34,818 bases of DNA from Chitinophagaceae bacterium (lineage in GTDB: Bacteria > Bacteroidota > Bacteroidia > Chitinophagales > Chitinophagaceae): NCBI GenBank assembly GCA_020854215.1, contig JADZFY010000449.1, positions 1-34,818 of the forward strand, in the 5' to 3' direction. Shown one piece after another: positions 11,048 to 20,576 of this stretch. A program made the translations under genes and the position numbers. The notes beneath the pieces were generated by a model. The model was not told the DNA's origin. It saw only the letters and a list, made by a program, of their open reading frames with translations, and made no database searches. Each line of letters opens with the position of its first letter. The first letter of the stretch is position 1.

Positions 11048-11261
11048 ATTCAAGCAACTTAAGATTCACTTCGTACCACTTGGAGCCTTTGTGACCTGGC
11101 GACACTTTACGTTTTATACGTCAGAAACGCACAAATACCCTCAGATTTAGCTTGTACCGATGAATGGGAAATATGAGCATTGCATGGTGAAATTTTTATA
11201 ACTTTTGCCGTTGCACCACCCACTTTGTATTGGCACCCTTCCGAAGCCTGATTGCGGCTCC

Positions 11262-12536
11262 TCAGATCACAAAACCATCAGGCAAAATCGCTCCCTTTTT
11301 CACCACCACAATTCCATCTTTTACGGTATATAGCGGGTGGTCGGAATCAGGAATGTGAGTACCGCCATTAATGCGTACATCATTTCCAATTCTGCAATTC
11401 TTGTCTATAATAGCATTGCGGATATAGCATCGTTCTCCGATACCCATTTTCGGCAAGCCACGCTGCGCCGCGTTTCTCATCTCTTCCAGTGTTTCATAAT
11501 AATCACTACCCATTATGTAGGTGCTCACGATAGTAGAGCCCGAACCAATACGGGTACGGATACCCGTAACACTGTATTCAACCCGGGAAGCATTGATAAT
11601 ACAACCTTCCGCAATCAGGGTCTTTTCCAGCGTGGTTCCACTGATTTTTGCCGGAGGTAACATTCTCGGCCGTGTATAAACAGCTTTGGAATTATCAAAC
11701 AAATTGAAAAGCGGCATATCTTCCGTAAGCGCCAGATTCGCTTCAAAAAAGGAATAGATATTTCCTATATCCGTCCAATAACCTTCATACTGATAACTCA
11801 CTACTTTATGCGTGCTGATTGAGTTAGGAATGATTTCTTTTCCAAAATCAGTTGCATCTTTATGCACATCTAAGAGCATATCAAACAATAGCCGCCGGTT
11901 AAAGATGTAGATACCCATGGATGCGAGGTAAATCCTTCCTGAGCGTTGCATATCGTCGCCTGTATCACTCGTCCAATCAGGCAGCAGCTCCTTTTTGGGT
12001 TTTTCAATAAACGAAGTAATATATTGCTCTTCATTTGCCTTCAAAATCCCGAACTCCGGTGCCTCTCTTGCCGCTACAGGAATGGTAGCAATAGAAATAT
12101 CTGCTCCCTTACTGATGTGATTGTCGAGCATTTCGCTAAAATCCATTTGGTATAACTGATCCCCCGATAAAATCAGCACATGTTCAAAATCCTGCTGCTG
12201 TAAGTGTCGCAGCGACTGCCTTACCGCATCCGCTGTTCCCTGAAACCAGCCGTGATTGTCGGGCGTTTGTTCTGCCGCCAGAATGTCCACAAATGCCTTA
12301 CTAAAAATACTAAAGTGGTAAGTATTTTTAATATGCTTATTGAGCGATGCCGAATTAAACTGTGTAAGCACGTACATCCTGCCGATATCGGAGTTTAAGC
12401 AGTTGGATATGGGAATATCTACGAGGCGGTATTTACCGGCAATAGGCACAGCGGGTTTACTGCGGGTAGCTGTAAGCGGAGAAAGACGGGTACCGGCACC
12501 ACCACCCAGAATAATTGCGATCACACTCTTTTTCAT
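11262..12536 (-). CDS. glgC: Glucose-1-phosphate adenylyltransferase
   Basis: MKKSVIAIILGGGAGTRLSPLTATRSKPAVPIAGKYRLVDIPISNCLNSDIGRMYVLTQFNSASLNKHI; GTADAVRQSL. Confidence 0.95.
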   Translation of the reverse strand: MKKSVIAIILGGGAGTRLSPLTATRSKPAVPIAGKYRLVDIPISNCLNSDIGRMYVLTQFNSASLNKHIKNTYHFSIFSKAFVDILAAEQTPDNHGWFQGTADAVRQSLRHLQQQDFEHVLILSGDQLYQMDFSEMLDNHISKGADISIATIPVAAREAPEFGILKANEEQYITSFIEKPKKELLPDWTSDTGDDMQRSGRIYLASMGIYIFNRRLLFDMLLDVHKDATDFGKEIIPNSISTHKVVSYQYEGYWTDIGNIYSFFEANLALTEDMPLFNLFDNSKAVYTRPRMLPPAKISGTTLEKTLIAEGCIINASRVEYSVTGIRTRIGSGSTIVSTYIMGSDYYETLEEMRNAAQRGLPKMGIGERCYIRNAIIDKNCRIGNDVRINGGTHIPDSDHPLYTVKDGIVVVKKGAILPDGFVI

Positions 12537-12575
12537 AGCCAAAACAATTAATTATGAACAATATTAAATTTAGGA

Positions 12576-14036
12576 TTATTTTTTTGTTTGCGTTTCAACT
12601 TCAGGTATTGCTTTCTTTTGGGGCAACAGGCCCTCATATAAATGGAGATACTGTTGAACACTATGTTGCCAGCTAAAATCAAGTCCCATCATCTTCTTCC
12701 TGATCTGCTGAATTTTTTCCTGGTCTTTAAATACATCCACCGCACGCCAAATACCATGTGTAATATCACCCACAGCTGCCCAATTATACAAAATTCCATA
12801 ACCATCCTGTTCGCCTAAGTCAACCACAGTATCTTTCAATCCGCCTGTGCGTCGTACCATCGGAATGGTTCCATAGCGCATCGCATACATCTGGTTCAGT
12901 CCGCAGGGTTCCACTCTTGAAGGCATCAGCAAAAAATCTGCTCCCGCATACATCTGGTGGCTTAATGCTTCGTTATACCCGATATATACGCTGTAGTCGT
13001 TCTGGGTCAGACTCTGTAAAGCGTTCAGATCTGCCTCCACTTCTGGAAATCCGCTTCCAAGAATCAGGTAACTCATTTTTCTGCCCACGTAATAAAAACT
13101 ATCGCTTATAGCAGAAGGCAGAATGTCTGCGCCTTTTTCGCCTACCAGTCGTCCAATAAAAACGATCAGTGGCTTATCAAAGTCCAGGTTAAATCGTTCA
13201 CACAGGGCGCGTTTATTTTTTGCCTTTCCTTCCGCAACAGTATCGGGCGAAAAGTGCTCCTGCAAATAACTATCAGTTGAAGGATCCCATACATCCGTAT
13301 CAATGCCATTCAGAATTCCACTGCATTTTCCTTTTTCATATTCAAACAGCGCTTCCAGTCCGTTTGACGATTGCCTGAGCTCATCCAAATAACTCCTGCT
13401 CACCGTTGTTACCTTCCAGGCACATTTGATACCGGAGGCAAGCGGGTTGATATTATTCTGCCAATCCAGCATACCCCATTTCCAGCTATCCCAGGGTGGA
13501 AGGAAATAACTTTTATCCCAACCCATAGTACCCTGGTACTGCGCATTATGAATAGTAAGCACCGTTGGAATTGCATGCAGATGCTGATACTTGTAACAAT
13601 GCTTAATGATAAACGGAATTAAGCCGGTATGATGATCATGTACGTGAATAATATCGGGGTGATGGGCCCATACGGAAATCCAATCCACAACCGCTACCTG
13701 AAACGCAGTGAATCGTTGAATGTCATCATCATATCCGTACACTTTTTCCCTGTCCAGCAATCCGTTGATATCCACCAGGTATAAATCAAACCCCAGCTTA
13801 TTGGTTTGTTCTTTAATTACGGTATAGTCAAACCAGTAATCCCCAATATTGGTTCTGCCCTTATGTACCACATCCCACGCGTTATCCATCAAAAATCTGG
13901 TTTTATACATGGGCATTACCACTTTTGCAATGTGCCCCAGTTCATTCTGGTATTTGGGAAGTGCGCCTACAACATCCCCCAATCCACCGGCTTTGGCAAC
14001 CGGATAACATTCAGCGCTAACGTGTATTATTTCCAT
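12576..14036 (-). CDS. glgA: Glycogen synthase (GT5)
   Basis: MEIIHVSAECYPVAKAGGLGDVVGALPKYQ; VHDHHTGLIPFIIKH; LLMPSRVEPCGLNQMYAMRYGTIPMVRRTGGLKDTV. Confidence 0.94.
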   Translation of the reverse strand: MEIIHVSAECYPVAKAGGLGDVVGALPKYQNELGHIAKVVMPMYKTRFLMDNAWDVVHKGRTNIGDYWFDYTVIKEQTNKLGFDLYLVDINGLLDREKVYGYDDDIQRFTAFQVAVVDWISVWAHHPDIIHVHDHHTGLIPFIIKHCYKYQHLHAIPTVLTIHNAQYQGTMGWDKSYFLPPWDSWKWGMLDWQNNINPLASGIKCAWKVTTVSRSYLDELRQSSNGLEALFEYEKGKCSGILNGIDTDVWDPSTDSYLQEHFSPDTVAEGKAKNKRALCERFNLDFDKPLIVFIGRLVGEKGADILPSAISDSFYYVGRKMSYLILGSGFPEVEADLNALQSLTQNDYSVYIGYNEALSHQMYAGADFLLMPSRVEPCGLNQMYAMRYGTIPMVRRTGGLKDTVVDLGEQDGYGILYNWAAVGDITHGIWRAVDVFKDQEKIQQIRKKMMGLDFSWQHSVQQYLHLYEGLLPQKKAIPEVETQTKK

Positions 14037-14132
14037 CCTGATAATATTGAGTAAGCAGGTTCTTTGATTGAATATAGGAAGGTTTTTTATTTATCCAAGC
14101 ACGAAATGAAAATAATTTATTTTACACACAAA

Positions 14133-14162
14133 AACGTCCGTGCTACTGATAGCACGGACGTT
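14133..14162 (-). terminator. Rho-independent terminator downstream of the FHS transporter at 14190
   Basis: AACGTCCGTGCT-actgat-AGCACGGACGTT, a perfect 12-bp stem followed by TTT on the minus strand. Confidence 0.85.
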
Positions 14163-14189
14163 GATTATAGCTTTTTTTTGTTAATCTCA

Positions 14190-15488
14190 TCAACCCTTCG
14201 GCTTTACAGCTTTGCCGATTTTGTGTCCGGAAGTAGCAAAAAAGTAAATAAACAGATAGCAGGGAACCATGATCCAAAATGCCTGCTGCAAACCGATATC
14301 CTCACCCAAAGTTGCCCATATTTTAGGAAGCACCGCACCACCCGCAATACCAACTATTAACAGCGCCGAACCCGTTTTGGTAAATTTGCCCAGCCCGTCA
14401 ATTGCTAATGGCCAAATAGCCGGCCAAATGAGTGCATTGGCTAAACCCAACAGGGCAATAAACATTACGGACGTGTAGCCGGTAGTAAAAATGGCACCCA
14501 AACTAAAAAGCAAACCAAGAGTGGCGGATAACTTCAGAACAGTATTCTGCGAAATGTATTTGGGAATGGTGATGATACCTATAATATAACCCGCCAGCAT
14601 GCCAATCATGGTATAGGTGGTAAAATGTTTGGCCACATCGAGGCTGATTCCAATTGAACTGCCATAGATCTGAATGATATCGCCCGCCATTACCTCTACA
14701 CCCACGTATAAAAACAGTGATACAAACCCCAGCCACAGATAGGGATAATTAAAAATGCTTTTACGTTGTACAAATGTGCCACCATCTGCATCTCCACTTT
14801 CTTCACCTTCCGCCTTTACTTCCGGCAGGTGTGCCAGATAAATAAATACAGCTAACAATACAAGCACTACCGCAATGACCACGTAGGGCATTATCACCCT
14901 CGATGCCAGAACATCCAATTCGGCCGCCTTTTGCGCAGCATCCATGTTAAGCAATTTTGCTTCGAGGGCGCTGGAATCTTTCAGTACTATTGCCCCAAGA
15001 ATTAAAGGGGCAAGGGCACCTGCTGTTTTATTACAGATACCCATAATACTGATGCGCTTTGCCGCACTGTCCAGCGGTCCCAGTATGGTTATATATGGAT
15101 TGGATGCCGTTTGTAACAACGCCAACCCGGTCCCAATAATAAATAGTGCTACCAGAAAAACACTGAAGTTTCGGCTGTTGGCAGCCGGGATAAACATCAA
15201 TGCACCAAGCGCCATTACCAGCAAACCCACCATCATACCGTTTTTAAAACCCGTTTTCTTTAGCACCCATGACGAAGGAAAGGCCATTACAGCATAGGAA
15301 ATATAAAAGGCAAAAGTAACCAGCACCGCTTCCGATGTGGTGAGTTCACACGCGATACCCAGATAAGGAATCAGCGTGCTGTTGGCCCAGGTAACAAAGC
15401 CGAAAATAAAAAATAACGCACCAATAATTACAATAGGAGAAAAAAATTTGTTTTGGGAAACAGGGGGGGAAGCAATTGCTGTTGACAT
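14190..15488 (-). CDS. FHS-family (FucP/GluP-like) sugar MFS transporter
   Basis: IIGALFFIFGFVTWANSTLIPYLGIACELTTSEAVLVTFAFYISYAVMAFPSSWVLKKTGFK; LLQTASNPYITILGP. Confidence 0.88.
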   Translation of the reverse strand: MSTAIASPPVSQNKFFSPIVIIGALFFIFGFVTWANSTLIPYLGIACELTTSEAVLVTFAFYISYAVMAFPSSWVLKKTGFKNGMMVGLLVMALGALMFIPAANSRNFSVFLVALFIIGTGLALLQTASNPYITILGPLDSAAKRISIMGICNKTAGALAPLILGAIVLKDSSALEAKLLNMDAAQKAAELDVLASRVIMPYVVIAVVLVLLAVFIYLAHLPEVKAEGEESGDADGGTFVQRKSIFNYPYLWLGFVSLFLYVGVEVMAGDIIQIYGSSIGISLDVAKHFTTYTMIGMLAGYIIGIITIPKYISQNTVLKLSATLGLLFSLGAIFTTGYTSVMFIALLGLANALIWPAIWPLAIDGLGKFTKTGSALLIVGIAGGAVLPKIWATLGEDIGLQQAFWIMVPCYLFIYFFATSGHKIGKAVKPKG

Positions 15489-15559
15489 ATTTGAATTTTA
15501 AAATTTCCCGAACTTAATAAACATATTGGGAATAGCAACCCCATTTGGGATTTTTTTTG

Positions 15560-15575
15560 TTGCAAACGATTGTTA
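15560..15575. promoter_or_regulatory. Candidate LacI/GalR-family-like operator between divergent transporters
   Basis: TTGCAAACGATTGTTA resembles imperfect palindromic LacI-family sites with a central CG (GCAAACGnTTGC type). Recognition by eye only. Confidence 0.35.
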
Positions 15576-15625
15576 TGACTTAATTTCACCACCTGTTATT
15601 ATTTTTACTTCCTCAACATGAAGAA

Positions 15626-17281
15626 ATGACGCCATCCAAGCAACCTACTAATACCAGTGCCCTGAGTATATTGGTAATTGTATTCTTTTTTTGGGGATTT
15701 ATTGCGGCAGGAAATGGAATATTTATTCCCTTTTGCAAGCACTACTTTCATCTCGACCAGTTTCAGAGTCAGCTTATTGATTTTGCATTTTACGGTGCCT
15801 ATTACATTGGGGCATTAGCATTATTTGTGGCATCTGCAATAAGAAATAAAGATATCATGAATCACTGGGGCATGAAAACCGGTATCATTTATGGATTGTT
15901 GATTAGTGTGGTGGGTGCTGTACTGATGCTTCTTTCTTTCAATTTTGGAGGGTTTAGCGGCGTGCTGGTTTCGTTGTTCATCATAGGACTTGGCTTTTCG
16001 CTTCAGCAAACTTCTGCCAACCCATTTGCTATAGCACTAGGCGACCCGGCTACAGGTTCGCACCGCCTGAATTTGGCTGGAGGCGTTAATTCATTTGGCA
16101 CCACTATCGGCCCCATAGCCGTTGCGCTTGCATTGTTTGGTCATGCGTCGGCAAGTGAAACCGATATAGAAAATGCATCCATCAGCTCCATGAACTGGTT
16201 GTACATTGCGGTTGGAGCCCTTTTCCTGTTTTCAGCGTTGTTATTCGCTTCCAGCAAAAAACTTCCCAACGTAAAAGAGGAAGACAGTTTTGAACATGCA
16301 CCCAAAGCCATGTGGTTGTTGATTACGATCACTATTGTGATGGTGGTAATTTTCGGAATTATTTTCGCGAGCTACCACGGGCTGGCAGACAATGAAAAAT
16401 TGAGCCCGGAGGTAAGTGTACGTAACATGTGGTTACTCGTAGCAGGATTAGTTTTTATGGTCATTAGTTTTTTTGCGGCCAATGCCAGTGCCCAAAAACA
16501 AGCCGCAGGTTGGGGAGCGATGAAGTACCCTCAATTGGTACTGGGCATGTTGGCCATATTCTTGTATGTAGGCGTTGAAGTAACCATTCAAAGCAATCTG
16601 GGGGAATTATTAAAACATGCTGAATTTGGAGGATACCACGAAGAACAACTTGCTCCGTTTATTTCATTATACTGGGGCAGTTTGATGATAGGAAGATGGA
16701 CTGGCGCTGTTACCGTATTTAATCCCACCCGTTCCATGCGCACCATTTTATGGATTATTGTACCCTATATTGCGTTTGGCGTTGTAGTTGGTGCGAACTG
16801 GATTGCCGGAAATGATTTTACTCCGTTGTATGCATATGCCGGTGTTATTGTATTTCAAATTGGCGGTTTCTTTTTCGGAAAAGAGAAACCAACAGAAACA
16901 CTCATGATATTTGGTGGAATGGGGGTAGTAGCGATGCTCATCGGACTTTTTGGTACAGGAAAAGTAGCTACCTACGCTTTTTTAAGCGGCGGATTGTTTT
17001 GTTCCATCATGTGGCCGAGTATATTCGCCCTGGCTATTGCCGGATTAGGAAAATATACAGCACAGGGATCGGCATTCTTAGTTATGATGATATTAGGCGG
17101 GGCCATTATTCCTCCTTTGCAGGGGAAACTCGCCGATATACCGGCAGTGGGCATTCATCAATCATACTGGATACCCGTTTTATGTTTTGTTTATCTTACA
17201 TTTTACGCGTTTCGCGTAAAAACAGTATTAAAAACCCAGGGCATTGACTTCAGCTCCTTAGGAGGAGGTGGTGGACATTAG
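15626..17281 (+). CDS. FHS-family (FucP/GluP-like) sugar MFS transporter, long form
   Basis: [112 protein letters not shown]. Confidence 0.86.
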   Translation: MTPSKQPTNTSALSILVIVFFFWGFIAAGNGIFIPFCKHYFHLDQFQSQLIDFAFYGAYYIGALALFVASAIRNKDIMNHWGMKTGIIYGLLISVVGAVLMLLSFNFGGFSGVLVSLFIIGLGFSLQQTSANPFAIALGDPATGSHRLNLAGGVNSFGTTIGPIAVALALFGHASASETDIENASISSMNWLYIAVGALFLFSALLFASSKKLPNVKEEDSFEHAPKAMWLLITITIVMVVIFGIIFASYHGLADNEKLSPEVSVRNMWLLVAGLVFMVISFFAANASAQKQAAGWGAMKYPQLVLGMLAIFLYVGVEVTIQSNLGELLKHAEFGGYHEEQLAPFISLYWGSLMIGRWTGAVTVFNPTRSMRTILWIIVPYIAFGVVVGANWIAGNDFTPLYAYAGVIVFQIGGFFFGKEKPTETLMIFGGMGVVAMLIGLFGTGKVATYAFLSGGLFCSIMWPSIFALAIAGLGKYTAQGSAFLVMMILGGAIIPPLQGKLADIPAVGIHQSYWIPVLCFVYLTFYAFRVKTVLKTQGIDFSSLGGGGGH

Positions 17282-17316
17282 CCACGTTGAATATAAATTT
17301 TAAAACACAATTTCAA

Positions 17317-18279
17317 ATGAAACAGGAGTACGCAATTGGCATTGATATTGGTGGCACAAATACCGTTTTTGGTATAGTGGACCACAGGGGTAATACCTTG
17401 TATCGGGGCGCCATCTCCAGCAGAAAGCAACCCAAAGTGGAAGACTATATTCACGACCTCTACGAGGCGCTTCAACCGGCTATTGAAGAAACCGGCGGGA
17501 TGGACAATATCAAGGGTATTGGTATTGGCGCCCCTAATGGAAACTATTATAGTGGCACCATTGAGTATGCACCAAACCTGGTTTGGAAAGGCATCATACC
17601 ACTTGCCAGTATGATGACGGAAAAATTTGGCGTATCGGCCGCTTTAACCAATGATGCCAACGCCGCAGCAGTAGGGGAAATGATGTATGGGGCAGCCAAG
17701 GGAATGAAAGATTTTATAATGATAACGCTGGGTACCGGCGTGGGTAGCGGTATTGTTGCAAACGGACACCTGATATACGGACATGACGGATTTGCAGGAG
17801 AACTTGGACACACGATGATTATCCCCAATGGCAGGCTACACCCCGGAACCGGAATGCATGGATCTCTGGAAAGTTACGCGTCGGCCACCGGCGTTGCCCT
17901 TACCGCGAGAGAATTCCTGGAACAACGACATGGACAGGACAGTCTCCTCCGAAATTATCCTGCCAACGAAATTGACTCCCGAATTGTTTATGATTGTGCT
18001 ATCCAGGGTGATGCCATTGCCCAGGAGGTGTATGAATATACCGGCATGATTCTCGGTATGGCGCTGGCAAATTTTGTGATGTTTTCTTCCCCCGAAGCCA
18101 TAATATTATTTGGTGGAATGACTAAAGCCGGCGACCTGATCCTGAAACCTACACGGGAACACATGGAGAAGAACCTGCTCCCGATCTTTCAAAATAAGGT
18201 GAAACTTATATTCAGTGAACTCAAGGAATCAGATGCTGCCATTTTAGGCGCCAGTGCACTGGTTTGGGACATTAAATAA
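17317..18279 (+). CDS. ROK-family sugar kinase (glucokinase-like)
   Basis: MKQEYAIGIDIGGTNTVFGIVDHRGNTLYRG; TNDANAAAVGEMMYGAAKGMKDFIMITLGTGVGSGIVANGHLIYGHDGFAGELGH. The start was moved to the ATG after an in-frame alternative upstream. Confidence 0.9.
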   Translation: MKQEYAIGIDIGGTNTVFGIVDHRGNTLYRGAISSRKQPKVEDYIHDLYEALQPAIEETGGMDNIKGIGIGAPNGNYYSGTIEYAPNLVWKGIIPLASMMTEKFGVSAALTNDANAAAVGEMMYGAAKGMKDFIMITLGTGVGSGIVANGHLIYGHDGFAGELGHTMIIPNGRLHPGTGMHGSLESYASATGVALTAREFLEQRHGQDSLLRNYPANEIDSRIVYDCAIQGDAIAQEVYEYTGMILGMALANFVMFSSPEAIILFGGMTKAGDLILKPTREHMEKNLLPIFQNKVKLIFSELKESDAAILGASALVWDIK

Positions 18280-18297
18280 CGGTAATATTTAAACGAT

Positions 18298-18345
18298 AAA
18301 AGCCAAACGACTACTCCACCGGGGTCCGACGTTTGGCTTTTGATT
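18298..18345 (+). terminator. Rho-independent terminator after the ROK kinase
   Basis: AAAAGCCAAACG ... CGTTTGGCTTTT, 12-bp stem; likely bidirectional. Confidence 0.8.
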
Positions 18346-18378
18346 TTACTCTTTCACAAATCGTATGACAAACTGTTG

Positions 18379-19314
18379 TTATTTCTCCAACAATGTCTGA
18401 TCGAAATAGGCCACTTCTGCAACTATTTTCCCGTCCGCATCAAAATCATCGTTTAGATGAACGGCGAGCTTAATTTCTTTTTTATCGGATTTTCGGATGA
18501 AATAGAAATTCCACCAGGACATTACCGAACGTCCGTTTCGCAATTCATACTCGAGGTAATCGGGATAGCCCACTATTTCTATATTCTTAATTTCAAAATT
18601 GCTCAACAAATCTTTCAATCCTGCCTTTTCTTCCTCCCAGTTTCTTGAGTGATCAAAATCGCTGTTATGATAAAATTTGGCATCTCTGCTGAAGTAATCC
18701 ATTGATTTATCAACATCGCCATTTTCAAAAGCGTATATCATTTTTCTTATGGTGTTGATATTGGGATGATGATTGTAGATAGTACCATTGGTCCTGTTTG
18801 AAAAACTATTGCCCAGTTCTACAAAAAGTGCATCATTCTGATAATTGATGGCTGTTTTAATTTTATTTTCTTTGGTCACCACATATAAACGATGGGCGGG
18901 CGAAGAAAGCTTTACGCCCGTAACCTTGTGTACGCCTTTCAATGATTCCCAGGTTTGAACCCAAACTACATTTTTATCATTATCCTTTTTATACTCAATA
19001 GCGTCCGGGTAAGCACCGGGGAAGTCTGTTACTGAAAAGTAATCCAATTCCCGCGACCATCTTAATGCATTGTTCAGAAAGTCTTTTTTGTTTGTTCCCT
19101 TATCCTCTGCTTTTGTAGAAACTCCATTGTAAGATTTGAAATCATCTGCAAGTAAATCTGCCATCCCGCTGCTGTCACCTTTTACAAAGGCTTCGGTAAA
19201 TGCCTTTATTATCAAAATAGCCGGGTGTTCGATGTAAACCTTTCCATTGTCTTTTTTTTGAGCCGATAAAACAGCAGGGATCATCACCAGGAATAAGAAC
19301 ATTGTCTTTTTCAT
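18379..19314 (-). CDS. Secreted protein with two NTF2/SnoaL-like domains
   Basis: Signal peptide (MKKTMFLFLVMIPAVLSAQ). Two similar halves: HPAILIIKAFTEAFVKGDSSGMADLLADDFKSYNG... and HPNINTIRKMIYAFENGDVDKSMDYFSRDAKFYHN... Confidence 0.72.
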   Translation of the reverse strand: MKKTMFLFLVMIPAVLSAQKKDNGKVYIEHPAILIIKAFTEAFVKGDSSGMADLLADDFKSYNGVSTKAEDKGTNKKDFLNNALRWSRELDYFSVTDFPGAYPDAIEYKKDNDKNVVWVQTWESLKGVHKVTGVKLSSPAHRLYVVTKENKIKTAINYQNDALFVELGNSFSNRTNGTIYNHHPNINTIRKMIYAFENGDVDKSMDYFSRDAKFYHNSDFDHSRNWEEEKAGLKDLLSNFEIKNIEIVGYPDYLEYELRNGRSVMSWWNFYFIRKSDKKEIKLAVHLNDDFDADGKIVAEVAYFDQTLLEK

Positions 19315-19587
19315 TTTTTGGAGTTTTGCGCCAGCCTTCCGGCCGACAGATGAGTTTTGATAATTTCCTGATGTTTTTGAAGTATAGCTTTCCAGGTATT
19401 AGGCGCCAACCCGATTAGCACATAGGGCTTAGAAGATGTGGCTAACCATCGTGCATGTTAATCCTGCACTATTTGAAATTTCAGGAGGTGAGTTACATCG
19501 TAATGAAGGATATCAAAAATTAAATTCGGCGAATAGGAGGTACAAAATTTGGTTGAAAGAAATGTATGTCAACTTCGCAGATTCAAA

Positions 19588-20538
19588 TTAAATCTTTTTA
19601 ACAGGATTTGCAACAGCTTGTTCAAATTCTTCAAAAATTTCTCTCACAATGGTAGCAGCAGGCAGAATACTTGAAATGAGCGCACTCCCTTGTCCAATCT
19701 CCAGTTCTCCCTCTTCCAGATTACCTTCAAACATGCCCTTTTTTGCTCTTCCCCGTCCTAATAGTTCTTTCAGCTTTTCATCCGTCGCACCTTCATTCTC
19801 TGCATGCTGAACCTGGTCAAAAAAATAGTTCTTCAATAGCCTTACCGGCATTAATTTTTTCAACATCAGCCTTGTATCACCTTCCGCTGCCTGCAAAACA
19901 GCATTTTTAAAGTTTATGTGAGATGAGGCTTCATCACTTGCCACAAAACGACTACCTATTTGTACGCCTTCCGCACCCAATACCATAGCGGCCAGCATCT
20001 GCCTGCCGGTTACAAAACCGCCTGCCGCAATAACCGGTATGGTTACTGCGTCACAAACCGCCGGTATTAACACCATACTGGTAGTTTCCTCTCTCCCATT
20101 ATGTCCTCCGGCCTCAAAGCCTTCCGCTACTACGGCATCACAACCCGCAGCCTCAGCTTTTTGAGCAAACCGGCTACTGCTCACCACGTGAACCACGGTA
20201 ATGCCATGCTCTTTTAACACACCCGTCCATCGGGCAGGATTTCCCGCAGACGTAAACACCACCGGAACTTTTTCCTCAATTACCACCTGAATATGTTGTT
20301 CAATATCGGGGTAAATTAAAGGGATGTTTACGCCGTAAGTATGTGCTGTTGCGGCGCTGCACTTTTGAATGTGCATTCGCAACACATCGGGATACATGCT
20401 GCCGCTGCCTATCAGGCCCAGCCCCCCCGCGTTACTCACTGCAGAGGCCAACCGCCATCCGCTCGCCCATATCATACCCGCTTGTATGATAGGATACTGA
20501 ATGTTGAAAAGCTTTGTGACGCGGTTAGAAAAAGACAT
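19588..20538 (-). CDS. Nitronate monooxygenase / 2-nitropropane dioxygenase family (FMN)
   Basis: FNIQYPIIQAGMIWASGWRLASAVSNAGGLGLIGSGSM; GFEAGGHNGREETTSMVLIPAVCDAVTIPVIAAGGFVTGRQMLAAMVLGAEGVQIGSRF. Confidence 0.9.
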   Translation of the reverse strand: MSFSNRVTKLFNIQYPIIQAGMIWASGWRLASAVSNAGGLGLIGSGSMYPDVLRMHIQKCSAATAHTYGVNIPLIYPDIEQHIQVVIEEKVPVVFTSAGNPARWTGVLKEHGITVVHVVSSSRFAQKAEAAGCDAVVAEGFEAGGHNGREETTSMVLIPAVCDAVTIPVIAAGGFVTGRQMLAAMVLGAEGVQIGSRFVASDEASSHINFKNAVLQAAEGDTRLMLKKLMPVRLLKNYFFDQVQHAENEGATDEKLKELLGRGRAKKGMFEGNLEEGELEIGQGSALISSILPAATIVREIFEEFEQAVANPVKKI

Positions 20539-20576
20539 ATGAGGGATAATAGTTGTAAAATCTGATGGGATAGTTT

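Noticed and set aside
17278-17475. 65-aa minus-strand ORF over the ROK kinase start
   Set aside because: Overlaps the conserved phosphate-binding N-terminus of the kinase; no independent evidence.
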